Assembly (NCBI GenBank): GCA_946481735.1
Contig: CAMLOU010000124.1
Location: 1-12,334 of the forward strand
DNA length: 12,334 bases
Reading direction: 5' to 3'
Origin: an uncultured Cellvibrio sp.
Lineage (GTDB): Bacteria > Pseudomonadota > Gammaproteobacteria > Pseudomonadales > Cellvibrionaceae
Shown here: piece after piece, positions 1-6,741 of the stretch
Position numbering within the stretch: position 1 is the first letter of the stretch
Layout: every line of letters starts with the position of its first letter
Made by a program: the position numbers and the translations under genes
Notes under the pieces: model-generated
Databases searched by the model: none
The model's input: the letters and a program-made list of their open reading frames with translations, nothing else
What the model was told of the DNA's origin: nothing

Positions 1-410
1 TGATGGATGAACAGCGCCGGCGTTTGTTACCGGAAAATTTCAAACGCTACACCGACCGTTCCCGGGATCGGGAGCGGGCATACGACAGATTCATTCCGGC
101 CTCACTCAACTGCCTTGAAGCGCTCAGATCGTCGCGACGCAAACGATTGTTGCGCTATCCCTTGCTGGTTAACGATGCCAGGCAATGCACTATTCTGTTA
201 AACAATTTGCGGCGCGCGGGTCTGGGGGCAACGGCTATGTATCAAAAGCCCTTACCGGCGATTGACGGGGTTCGGGCCATGCTGGATATCAAAGGGAATT
301 ATCAAAACGCGCAGGATTTTGCTGATCGCCTGATTACCTTGCCGCTGCACGAGGGCGTTAGCCAGGATTCACTCAGACGGATAAACGACATCATCTCTCG
401 CCTGGCGTAA
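1..410 (+). CDS. DegT/DnrJ/EryC1/StrS-family sugar aminotransferase, C-terminal part (5' end outside window)
   Basis: These are PLP-dependent enzymes that transaminate keto-sugar nucleotides to amino sugars, or use related chemistry in polysaccharide synthesis. Only about 135 residues are present, against roughly 370-400 for the family. They match the C-terminal small domain: a basic helix, then RYPLLV, a segment reading LRRAGLGATAMYQKPL (the usual 'L...Gig.s..Y..pL' region) and the end motif FADRLITLPLHEGVS (usual 'A..lltLPlH'). The PLP lysine would lie upstream, outside the window. An ATG at 3-5 is in frame, but nothing suggests it is a real start; the gene most likely runs in from the left. 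It ends with TAA at 408-410 and converges on the exosortase gene, whose stop is 55 bases away. The family call is fairly firm; the substrate cannot be told from this part. Confidence 0.83.
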   Translation, partial: MDEQRRRLLPENFKRYTDRSRDRERAYDRFIPASLNCLEALRSSRRKRLLRYPLLVNDARQCTILLNNLRRAGLGATAMYQKPLPAIDGVRAMLDIKGNYQNAQDFADRLITLPLHEGVSQDSLRRINDIISRLA

Positions 411-415
411 CTATT

Positions 416-450
416 GATTAACGTCTGGCGATTAACGTCTGGCGGTTAAT
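416..450. repeat. 14-bp tandem duplication between two convergent genes
   Basis: GATTAACGTCTGGC occurs twice head to tail (416-429 and 430-443) and is followed by a degenerate partial third copy, GGTTAAT, at 444-450. ATTAAC (431-436) and GTTAAT (445-450) can pair as a weak 6-bp stem with an 8-base loop. There is no GC-rich stem with a T-run, so I do not call it a terminator. It fills most of the 54 bases between the two stop codons. Confidence 0.7.
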
Positions 451-464
451 ATCGGGTTAAATGT

Positions 465-1916
465 CTACAACACCGGCTGCGCCAACCAATCCTGTGCCAC
501 TCGTTTGATGGCGTCTGCCTGCGTGGCACAGGTGGAATCATCACAGGTTGCCTGCGCCGTAAAGATCACAAAATAACTGTCGCACCACAGCATCGCCGGT
601 ATTTGCAACAACTTCGCCAGCTCATATTGATGGGTGGAATAGCGTCCGACAAAATAAATATGCGCCAGCAGATGGTAATGCTCCGAACCGGCGCGCTTCA
701 TCACGGCAAAACTTAATCCGGTTGACTCATCCGTCCTTTCGCTGAAAACGGACCAGATATCCCGATTGTGCAAGCTCCTGAAATACGGCACCAGTTTCTG
801 TTGCGCGTCGGCCTGTATGTATTGCGCGAGCGCAACCTGCACCGCAATGTCGCCCGCCTGAACCGAACGGCTATAGGTTAATGGCAAACCCGGGTAACTT
901 AATTCGACCTCATTATCCGATGCGCTAGCGGCAGGATAATGATCCAGGGCATTCAGGCTAAAAACCGGTGCGGCATTCAGGTTAGCGGGCGTCAAGAAAG
1001 CCAGCGCCGGGCCGATAATGAGCAGCGCCAAGGGCAGGATCGGTTGCGCAAGGGGCGCGGATTCACCGGTAGTTTGCGCGTGGGACTTATAAGCCGGCGC
1101 ATAGTAAATCGCCGGCAACATCACCAGCGCAAACAACACCCACCCGAACAGTTCGTGATCCTCCATCAGGCTGCTTTTCATCTCAGTCTGATAACCGATA
1201 ACCACCAACACAAAAATGCGCACCCAGTTAGTCAATAACGACAACACAATCGCCACAACAAAGGCCGCCAGTACCTGCCTGGCGCGGTAGTGATTGAGGT
1301 AACTGATCAAATACGCCATCAACAATCCGATGATGAAATAGCGCAACCCGGAACAGCCATCATCGATATAAAGCCGCCCATACGGAATAAAGATATTGCT
1401 TCCATCCATCAATAACGTCATGCCGCTCAGGCGCGCCATACTGCCGACCACGGCTGCACTGATGTCCACCAGGGGACCATTGAGAATGCCCCATAAGGGC
1501 AAGGCAAAGATGAGTAGCCCACAGGGCACAGCCACATGCCGGAGCGTTCTCAGTGAATAACAGCAGGCAATAAATAACAGGATGATTAACAGAAGGGTAA
1601 TGTGAGCAAGGATACCGATGTGAATTTTATAAAACAGAAACCAGGCCAGGGATGCTAGCCCCAATAAGATATGCAAGCCGACGCGCAACATTTTTGTATC
1701 GCGTCGGTATGGCCAGGGCAATGCGCGCCACATCAGGAATATGAAAATCGCGATGGTCGGTAAACCGTGGGACAAATCCTGATCCCATTGAATCCAGCGC
1801 AAATACAGCTGGCTGACGGACGGGAAATAAAAAACAATGATGAGCAGAAAGAACAGGCAAAACTGCACAAAATATTTTTGCTGTTCGTTCGCCAGAAAGG
1901 CGGATAGATTTTTCAT
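465..1916 (-). CDS. xrtA: Exosortase (EpsH family, probably XrtA) fused to a C-terminal EpsI-like domain
   Basis: Exosortases are inner-membrane cysteine transpeptidases that recognise the C-terminal PEP-CTERM tag of exported proteins, by analogy with sortases and archaeosortases. The 483-residue product has a run of hydrophobic segments from about 14 to 272, with the early SHG motif at 49-51. The expected catalytic triad is intact: Cys188 in DGCSGLRY, Arg233 in NWVRIF and His254 in EDHELFGWV. Another membrane segment at about 292-309 leads into a periplasmic domain of about 170 residues resembling EpsI, which is often fused to XrtA. This domain is divergent and carries cysteines at 445, 458 and 463. 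The XrtA subtype is inferred mainly from the neighbouring genes. The ATG at 1914-1916 has only a weak ribosome site. It lies 160 bases downstream of the lipoprotein gene and may share its promoter. It is transcribed apart from the five-gene export unit. Confidence 0.87.
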   Translation of the reverse strand: MKNLSAFLANEQQKYFVQFCLFFLLIIVFYFPSVSQLYLRWIQWDQDLSHGLPTIAIFIFLMWRALPWPYRRDTKMLRVGLHILLGLASLAWFLFYKIHIGILAHITLLLIILLFIACCYSLRTLRHVAVPCGLLIFALPLWGILNGPLVDISAAVVGSMARLSGMTLLMDGSNIFIPYGRLYIDDGCSGLRYFIIGLLMAYLISYLNHYRARQVLAAFVVAIVLSLLTNWVRIFVLVVIGYQTEMKSSLMEDHELFGWVLFALVMLPAIYYAPAYKSHAQTTGESAPLAQPILPLALLIIGPALAFLTPANLNAAPVFSLNALDHYPAASASDNEVELSYPGLPLTYSRSVQAGDIAVQVALAQYIQADAQQKLVPYFRSLHNRDIWSVFSERTDESTGLSFAVMKRAGSEHYHLLAHIYFVGRYSTHQYELAKLLQIPAMLWCDSYFVIFTAQATCDDSTCATQADAIKRVAQDWLAQPVL

Positions 1917-1985
1917 CTGCTCGTCCGGGAACCTCTGAAAAATAGTGGGCAGATTGTAAGGAAGACGGAATTCCGGGGATACTAC

Positions 1986-2011
1986 CTCACCACCCCATCC
2001 TTGGATAGGGG
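1986..2011. repeat. Imperfect palindrome, possibly a decayed dispersed repeat
   Basis: On the plus strand CCCCATCC (1993-2000), TT and GGATAGGGG (2003-2011) form a stem of eight pairs with one bulged A. The flanking CCTCACCA at 1986-1992 adds to its likeness to the C-rich/G-rich palindromes scattered between genes in many gammaproteobacterial genomes. It lies between the lipoprotein and xrtA genes. The family assignment is inferred from general appearance only. Confidence 0.35.
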
Positions 2012-2049
2012 AGAATAAAAGGTGGGTTGAAGATGCAGAAAGTGTTACA

Positions 2050-2065
2050 GGTTCATCCCTGAACC
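2050..2065 (-). terminator. Small hairpin just after the lipoprotein gene, weak terminator candidate
   Basis: On the minus strand GGTTCA, GGGA and TGAACC form a perfect 6-bp stem with a 4-base loop. It starts 11 bases after the lipoprotein stop. No T-run follows, so it is at best a weak attenuator or an RNA-end stabiliser. It does not prove that xrtA is transcribed separately. Confidence 0.25.
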
Positions 2066-2076
2066 ACTACCCCGGA

Positions 2077-2643
2077 TTAGTTGGGGCTGATAGAAACAAA
2101 TTCGCTGTAAAGACCATTAACATCAAAGGTCGCGATTTGAAATTCGTAGGTGCCGCTGAGTTCACCCAGGTCGTAATGATCAACCGTACCATCGTCAATA
2201 ACGACAGATTGGTAGTCTTCGGTAGATGTCAGCTTATAGCGGATTTCATAGCCGCCGATTTCATACAACTCAAGGTAATCACCGTTCTCACGTTCTGTGG
2301 GAATGTACCATTCAATCACCACATCATTCGAAACCGGCGCTGCCGAGGAGGAGCTGCTGGATCTCGCGGAACTGGTTGAGCTTCTGGAGCTGGCCAGACT
2401 GCTCGAGGCACCGACACCGCCAGGCGCGGCGCTACTCGATGATCGCTGTGATGATGTGCTGGAAGACAGCGCGCTTGAACTGTTGGACGGAACCGATGCC
2501 CCGACGGAGGCCTGGCTCGATGAATCATTAATCTGGCCGAGACGGGACTCTTCGTCGCTGCCGCCGCAAGCGGAAAGCAACAACACTGTGCTGGCAACTG
2601 CCAACAGGCCGGGTATGCGATGTGATATGCGGAAAATATTCAT
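2077..2643 (-). CDS. Outer-membrane-type lipoprotein with poly-Ser linker and a fibronectin-III-like domain
   Basis: The function is unknown; it is probably a surface or periplasmic lipoprotein. From the ATG at 2643 the product has 188 residues. A signal peptide with a hydrophobic core ends in the lipobox LSAC, placing the lipidated Cys at 26. Gly-Gly follows, with no Asp at +2, so sorting to the outer membrane is expected. Residues about 41-104 are a low-complexity linker very rich in Ser with some Ala and Arg. Residues about 107-187 resemble one fibronectin type III domain: EWYIPT, GYEIRY, then YEFQIATFDVNGLYS. A TTG at 2679 would add 12 residues ahead of the signal peptide. I prefer the ATG, which has AGGA 10 bases upstream. 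The C-terminus ends inside the FN3 fold and has no PEP-CTERM tag, so it is not an obvious exosortase substrate. The gene lies immediately upstream of xrtA on the same strand. Confidence 0.8.
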   Translation of the reverse strand: MNIFRISHRIPGLLAVASTVLLLSACGGSDEESRLGQINDSSSQASVGASVPSNSSSALSSSTSSQRSSSSAAPGGVGASSSLASSRSSTSSARSSSSSSAAPVSNDVVIEWYIPTERENGDYLELYEIGGYEIRYKLTSTEDYQSVVIDDGTVDHYDLGELSGTYEFQIATFDVNGLYSEFVSISPN

Positions 2644-2847
2644 GCCGGGTACATCCTGAAAATCTTTGGCCGGAGCCAAGCAAAACTGTTGATTTTCGTC
2701 ATTCCTTCGATGGATTCCTGAAGAGAGTATTGATCAGGGTTCGGCAAATTCATGCGTCGGGCGCGGTATTTTGCAGTTTGTAGAATGGCGCCACGCTTTC
2801 TGTGCCACCTGGTTCACTGACGGTTAAATCTTTATATGAGCTTTGGT

Positions 2848-2876
2848 TATATAAGGATCTCGGCGCCACACGTGAA
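2848..2876 (-). promoter_or_regulatory. Candidate sigma-70-type promoter for the lipoprotein/xrtA pair
   Basis: On the minus strand TTCACG (2876-2871) is separated by 17 bases from TATATA (2853-2848). The boxes match the consensus at four and about four positions. A start near 2840 would give a leader of about 200 bases before the ATG at 2643. This is a prediction from the sequence pattern only. Confidence 0.3.
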
Positions 2877-3029
2877 CTCTTTGCCCCTGATGCCCCCGGC
2901 GACTGTCACAATAGTGTTAAAAAAATCGACAAATTTACCGAGGCGGCGAGATCATAGCGGGATAAAGGCGGGAAATATGAGAAGCGGGCTACATCTTGAG
3001 AAAATTTCGTATACCCAACCCGGGCAAAC

Positions 3030-3068
3030 TGGCACCGCGCCTGCCAAGACGTTTAGTTTGGTGCCAAA
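3030..3068. promoter_or_regulatory. Cluster of TGGCA/TGCCA inverted repeats, possible operator or sigma-54-type site
   Basis: TGGCACC (3030-3036) is the exact reverse complement of GGTGCCA (3060-3066). Another TGCCA lies at 3042-3046, and TTTGG (3057-3061) pairs with CCAAA (3064-3068). The two TGCCAA copies (3042 and 3062) are exactly 20 bases apart. On the minus strand TTGGCAG-N4-GGTGCC has the GG-N10-GC spacing of a -24/-12 promoter, with an imperfect -12 box. It points toward the lipoprotein and xrtA, but would leave a leader of about 375 bases. The repeats are certain; the role is a guess. A folded 3' end of the barrel mRNA is the alternative. Confidence 0.35.
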
Positions 3069-3082
3069 CAGAGCAGAAGAGA

Positions 3083-4366
3083 TTAAAACGTGTAGCCCAG
3101 GGAAATACCGGAGATGCGTTCATCGTAGGTAAGGGTTTGTGAATCCGATTCACTCTCGTCAGCGACAAAGAAAAGCTGCACATCCAGGTCGTTAGCGAAG
3201 GTGTAACGGTAGTTGATACCCACCGAGGTGACGGCAAAATCCTCTCGATCAACATCGCTGTCAAAGCGACGCTCACGCCAGCTTGCCTGAAACCCCACGG
3301 ATGACGCGCGGGATAACTGGTAATCAAGACCGATACTGGCGACCTGCTGATCGTTATCCTCTATCAGCGTTTGATACTGCTCTTGCTCATACAGCAGGCT
3401 TGCGTAGGCGCTGCAACGCTCGCAAAGTGATTGGTTTTGCCAGCGCAGCTCAACCACCCGGCTTTCAAATTGATCCAGGCCCACACCCGTCGCATCGTCC
3501 AGGTTCACATTATCCAGCACGCCGCTATTACCATTCCCCAAGGAGGTATCGGTAATCTGCTGGCTGGCCAACAGGCTCAGGGTATTGAAGCCGGTCCGGT
3601 AATCTATCTCGACCCGGTAACTGGGCGCAGAAAAATCATCACCCACCTCCGGCGTACTGCGGTTGTAGCCCAGGCTCACGCGATAGGACAGATAGCGCAA
3701 CTCGGTGGCATAGGTCACCGATGCGTTTTGATATTCATAGTCGTTATCGGGCAGCGCGTCGTAACTGATCTCCGTATGCTGGGCCGCAATTTCCATGTTA
3801 CTCACTGACGAAAAGCGGTGCTGCCAGATTAATGAGCCGCCGGCGCGTTCGGAGTTAAATGCATCGGCGTAACGAAAATCCACCTGCGTGTAGTCACCAC
3901 GCAACAACACATTATCTACCGATGAAAGACGCAAGCGCGCGGTGGGAATGGCCGAAAAAATTTGGCGCTCGTCTTCATTTTGCAATAGGTCAACCTGATC
4001 CGGTGCGCCCAACACCGAGCGGCGCGAATGTACGAGGAGCAAGTCTACCGGATGATAACTTTTACCGATCAGCAGTTCGGCGTTGCCTTCCAGTAAACTG
4101 CGATCCGGTTGTGTGTCTTTATCAAAACGGTTTTCAGTCGCGCGATAATCGGTTTCAAAATCCAGCAAGGTGTTTTCATAATCGGCCAGGATACTTGCAC
4201 TGTATTCATCCTGACGTTCGGCAATTTTGTCGCTGTAGGTCCGCCGTGCGTTGTCCGAGTAGCGACTCGTGACGCCCAGATCAATTTCCACCGCCGCCAT
4301 CGCCGGCAGCGCCAGCGCGGGAATGCACAAAGACGTAAAACATCTGAAAAATAATGTTCGTTTCAT
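3083..4366 (-). CDS. XrtA-locus outer-membrane beta-barrel protein (TIGR03016-like)
   Basis: This is predicted to be an outer-membrane barrel, probably the outer-membrane channel or a partner for the exported polysaccharide. From the ATG at 4366 it has 427 residues. The signal peptide ends at AMA (22-24), before AVEIDLGV. The rest alternates polar and hydrophobic residues in strand-like segments, with many Tyr and Arg, and the chain ends in LGYTF, the terminal aromatic typical of barrels. Cys315 and Cys318 form a CERC pair that could make a disulfide. Two adjacent ATGs (4369 and 4366) follow GGGAGG (4380-4375); spacing of 5 or 8 bases favours 4366, and either may be used. It is the last gene of the five-gene unit, about 20 bases after the kinase-like gene. 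Its place beside a short export lipoprotein suggests that it supplies the outer-membrane pore. The family has not been well characterised biochemically. Confidence 0.82.
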   Translation of the reverse strand: MKRTLFFRCFTSLCIPALALPAMAAVEIDLGVTSRYSDNARRTYSDKIAERQDEYSASILADYENTLLDFETDYRATENRFDKDTQPDRSLLEGNAELLIGKSYHPVDLLLVHSRRSVLGAPDQVDLLQNEDERQIFSAIPTARLRLSSVDNVLLRGDYTQVDFRYADAFNSERAGGSLIWQHRFSSVSNMEIAAQHTEISYDALPDNDYEYQNASVTYATELRYLSYRVSLGYNRSTPEVGDDFSAPSYRVEIDYRTGFNTLSLLASQQITDTSLGNGNSGVLDNVNLDDATGVGLDQFESRVVELRWQNQSLCERCSAYASLLYEQEQYQTLIEDNDQQVASIGLDYQLSRASSVGFQASWRERRFDSDVDREDFAVTSVGINYRYTFANDLDVQLFFVADESESDSQTLTYDERISGISLGYTF

Positions 4367-4388
4367 CATCGATGCCTCCCAATGACAA

Positions 4389-5174
4389 TCAGTTATTGAA
4401 AACCAGCCCCGCAAATTTTTCCTTGCCTACCGCCTCGACCGCCGACAACACTTCATTGGTCACCGCTTTGCCAAACGGCACCACCAGGAGTGCATGGTCG
4501 CAATATTGGGCGAGTATGCGCGCCTCGGTGGATTGCTGTACCGGTGGTGCATCGAGCACGATAAAACGATCCGGATAACGATTTTTAATTTCGGCAATAA
4601 AGACTTCCATGCGCTTGGAACTGAACATTTCTGCTGCCGACTCACTCAGGCCGCCGGAAGGTATCACCCGCAAACGCTCAACACCGCTGGGATAAATAAT
4701 GTGTTTCAGAGGGATGGTGTTATCAAAAAGATATTGCACCAGGCCGTTATCCACTTCAGTCCCGGTGTAACGCTCGGCGGATCTGCTGTGGGGATTACAA
4801 TCCACATAAAGCGCTGTTTTGTGTGGATCCAGCGCGAAGGTTGCGGCCAGGTTAAAACCGAAGAAACTGGAATCCGCTTCGGCACTGACCGAAGACACCA
4901 ACACCACGATATTATCGCTTTTACTTTTTTGTAACAGGCGAATCCTGATTTCACGAAAAGCGTTCAACAACTCCCGTTGACGCATACCGATAAACACGAC
5001 TTTCTTTTCGTAGAGTTCATCCTGCGTCCACAGGACGGGCAGCGACATATTTTTGATCTGCTCCCGCTTGCGATGTTCAAGGACCGCCGTCTTAACCAGT
5101 TGGTCGCGGCTCTCGACCATGGCATCTACGCCTTCAATCAGCTGCTCAATATTGCGTTCTTTGTTCTTGTCCAT
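4389..5174 (-). CDS. BY-kinase/CpsD-like P-loop protein with degenerate ATP site (predicted pseudokinase)
   Basis: Relatives are the cytoplasmic tyrosine autokinases that work with Wzz-type proteins to control polymer length. The 261-residue product keeps the fold signature: a helical N-terminus, NAFREIRIRLL (71-81), NLAATFA (108-114), a Walker A'-like ALYVDCNP (121-128) and a Walker B-like RFIVLDAPPV (203-212). The P-loop is broken: residues 94-103 read SSVSAEADSS where active kinases have a GEGKS/T-type sequence, so Asp101 replaces the essential Lys and both nearby Gly are Ala. In A' the second Asp is Asn127. There is no C-terminal tyrosine cluster; the chain ends at GLVFNN. The ATG at 5174 is chosen because AAGGGG lies 6 bases upstream (5186-5181) and overlaps the stop codon of the chain-length gene, which suggests coupled translation. 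Upstream in-frame ATGs (5201, 5216) lie inside that gene and lack such a site. Confidence 0.83.
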   Translation of the reverse strand: MDKNKERNIEQLIEGVDAMVESRDQLVKTAVLEHRKREQIKNMSLPVLWTQDELYEKKVVFIGMRQRELLNAFREIRIRLLQKSKSDNIVVLVSSVSAEADSSFFGFNLAATFALDPHKTALYVDCNPHSRSAERYTGTEVDNGLVQYLFDNTIPLKHIIYPSGVERLRVIPSGGLSESAAEMFSSKRMEVFIAEIKNRYPDRFIVLDAPPVQQSTEARILAQYCDHALLVVPFGKAVTNEVLSAVEAVGKEKFAGLVFNN

Positions 5175-5180
5175 CTTCTG

Positions 5181-5186
5181 CCCCTT
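5181..5186 (-). promoter_or_regulatory. Ribosome-binding site overlapping the preceding stop codon
   Basis: AAGGGG on the minus strand shares its AA with the TAA stop of the chain-length gene (5187-5185) and lies 6 bases before the ATG at 5174. It fixes the start of the kinase-like gene and suggests that its translation is coupled to that of the chain-length protein. Confidence 0.7.
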
Positions 5187-6705
5187 AGCTGGTAGTGACA
5201 TGCCAATAGCTGGCAAAACTGGCGTAAGCCGCCATCGCCAACAAACACAGAATGAACAATATCAGCACATCCTTTCTTAACAGACGCTCATTAAGCGGCG
5301 TGTGGTAATGCGGAATAATACCGATCAATTCGATGCCCGGCGGCAACTGTTGTTGCAACGCACGCGCCGACCGGAAGTGAGGATCGACCATGACGTACAT
5401 GATCAACAACCCAATCGGCACCAGCAACCCGACAATCGGCCCGATGATCGCGAAATGAATAAAACGTAAACCGGACGGCTTTAAGGGGAATGTCGCCGGT
5501 TCCTGAATGCGATAACTGATCCCCTGCCCTTCAATATCCAGTGTCATGGACAAGCGCGCCGACTCCTTCCGCTGCAACATTTCTTCATACACATCGCGCG
5601 TGACATTGTAGTCGCGCGTCAATTCCGATAATTGCGCCTGGTTAGCCGCCACCCGTTGCGCCCGCTCGTATTCCTGTTCTGACAAGTGCACCAGGGATTC
5701 CATCCGTCGTTTTTGCCCGCGCAGGTCAACCTTGGCTACCGATAGCTGGCGCCGCAGCTCTTCGTACAGCGGGTTTTCCACCGCTTCGCCGCGCCCGGTA
5801 TAGATATCCCCCCCGGATTCCTGGGCGGCATGAATCGCCGCATCCAACTCAGCAATCTGCGCGCGCAGTGAAATAACGTCCGGGTAGCCTTCCTGATAAA
5901 CCAGCAACAGTTGTTCCAATTGACTCACCAGACCTTGCCGACGCTGGCGCAATTCATCTATCTCGCCTTTGGTCTGTTGGTATTGGCTTTCGTTACCCAG
6001 CTGGGTGGTGATGGTATTGATCCGTGCTTCCGTTTCTTCAATGGTGATCTTGAGCGCTTCTATCTCACCGCGCAGCTCGGCAATACGGGTGGCCACACTC
6101 GCCTCGGTGCCATCCACATTTTGTGCATTAAATTCCTTGAGCTTTTCTTCTGCCAGTTCCAGCTGGCGCTTATAGGTTTGCACCTGGGCGTCAATAAAAT
6201 TAAATGCGTTCAGGCTTTCCTGGCGTTTTTTGCTGGCACTGTTTTCGATAAAGACGTTGATAATGGTATTGAGGGTTTCAAACGAGTTATCCGGATCATT
6301 GGATACAAACGAAATGCGAAAATAATTATTTTGTTCCGAACGCACATCAAGGCCACCACGGATTGCGCGAATGATGCGATCCTGTTGCTCCGGTGGTGTA
6401 TCTTTGGTGATGAACCCGCGCTGGCGCGCTACGGTTTCCATAATACCGCGGGTGTAGATAATTTCCCGTGCTTGCACCGAACGGTCGATGGAGGTCACTT
6501 CCGCACGACCGCGCAACAAAGGTTCCAGAATATTGGTTTCATCGGCGAATAACAGTGCACTGGTTGCATAATTCTTGGGCCACATCACCCCGACCAGCAA
6601 CACCAGAGCACTCACCAGAATAAACAGGAGCACGCACCAAAAGCGAAAGCGGATCAATTCCGCTTTCAACGCGAGCAAGATATCTTTAATAAACGCCGTA
6701 TCCAT
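5185..6705 (-). CDS. XrtA-system polysaccharide chain-length determinant (Wzz/PCP family, TIGR03007-like)
   Basis: This is an inner-membrane co-polymerase that sets polymer length and links synthesis to export. The 506 residues show a first membrane segment at about 22-42 and a Wzz-type periplasmic start, including LLFADETNILEPLLRG. A long coiled-coil rich in Glu, Gln, Lys and Arg runs from about 155 to 385. A GNVR-like region follows (RDVYEEMLQRKESARLSM, then YRIQEPATFPLKPSG), then a second membrane segment at about 414-441. A third hydrophobic segment at about 479-501 lies close to the C-terminus, as I recall for XrtA-type members. No kinase domain is attached; the kinase-like partner is the next gene. 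The ATG at 6705 follows GAGG with a short spacer, 36 bases after the export lipoprotein gene. Confidence 0.93.
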   Translation of the reverse strand: MDTAFIKDILLALKAELIRFRFWCVLLFILVSALVLLVGVMWPKNYATSALLFADETNILEPLLRGRAEVTSIDRSVQAREIIYTRGIMETVARQRGFITKDTPPEQQDRIIRAIRGGLDVRSEQNNYFRISFVSNDPDNSFETLNTIINVFIENSASKKRQESLNAFNFIDAQVQTYKRQLELAEEKLKEFNAQNVDGTEASVATRIAELRGEIEALKITIEETEARINTITTQLGNESQYQQTKGEIDELRQRRQGLVSQLEQLLLVYQEGYPDVISLRAQIAELDAAIHAAQESGGDIYTGRGEAVENPLYEELRRQLSVAKVDLRGQKRRMESLVHLSEQEYERAQRVAANQAQLSELTRDYNVTRDVYEEMLQRKESARLSMTLDIEGQGISYRIQEPATFPLKPSGLRFIHFAIIGPIVGLLVPIGLLIMYVMVDPHFRSARALQQQLPPGIELIGIIPHYHTPLNERLLRKDVLILFILCLLAMAAYASFASYWHVTTS

Positions 6706-6741
6706 GAATCCTCACCAGCTGTAGGGTTGTCACGACAACCG

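Larger units (their letters stand above)
2644..3082. other. 439-base intergenic region between the barrel gene and the lipoprotein gene
   Basis: I see no convincing gene here. A plus-strand reading frame at 2836-3132 has a composition unlike a protein and runs into the opposite-strand barrel gene. The region holds the candidate promoter at 2848-2876 and the inverted-repeat cluster at 3030-3068, both described separately. A stretch around 2918-2940 is AT-rich, including a run of seven A's at 2920-2926. No classic GC stem plus T-run terminator for the five-gene unit was found. Confidence 0.6.

Noticed and set aside
430..450. Rho-independent terminator between the convergent genes
   Set aside because: The possible stem is 6 bp and AT-rich, with no T-run on either side.
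2077..2679. Lipoprotein as a PEP-CTERM exosortase substrate
   Set aside because: Its C-terminus is the last strand of an FN3-like domain; there is no Pro-Glu-Pro, membrane helix or basic tail.
3030..3044. Sigma-54-like promoter on the plus strand (TGGCAC-N5-CTGC)
   Set aside because: The spacing fits, but it points into the antisense of the barrel gene with no plus-strand gene downstream; it arises from the symmetry of the inverted repeat.
2836..3132. Small plus-strand frame of 98 codons in the large gap
   Set aside because: There is no good ribosome site, the composition looks random, and its end overlaps the barrel gene on the other strand.
5911..6552. Open frame of 213 codons on the plus strand
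   Set aside because: It is antisense to the coiled-coil part of the chain-length gene and shows no motif; treated as a shadow.
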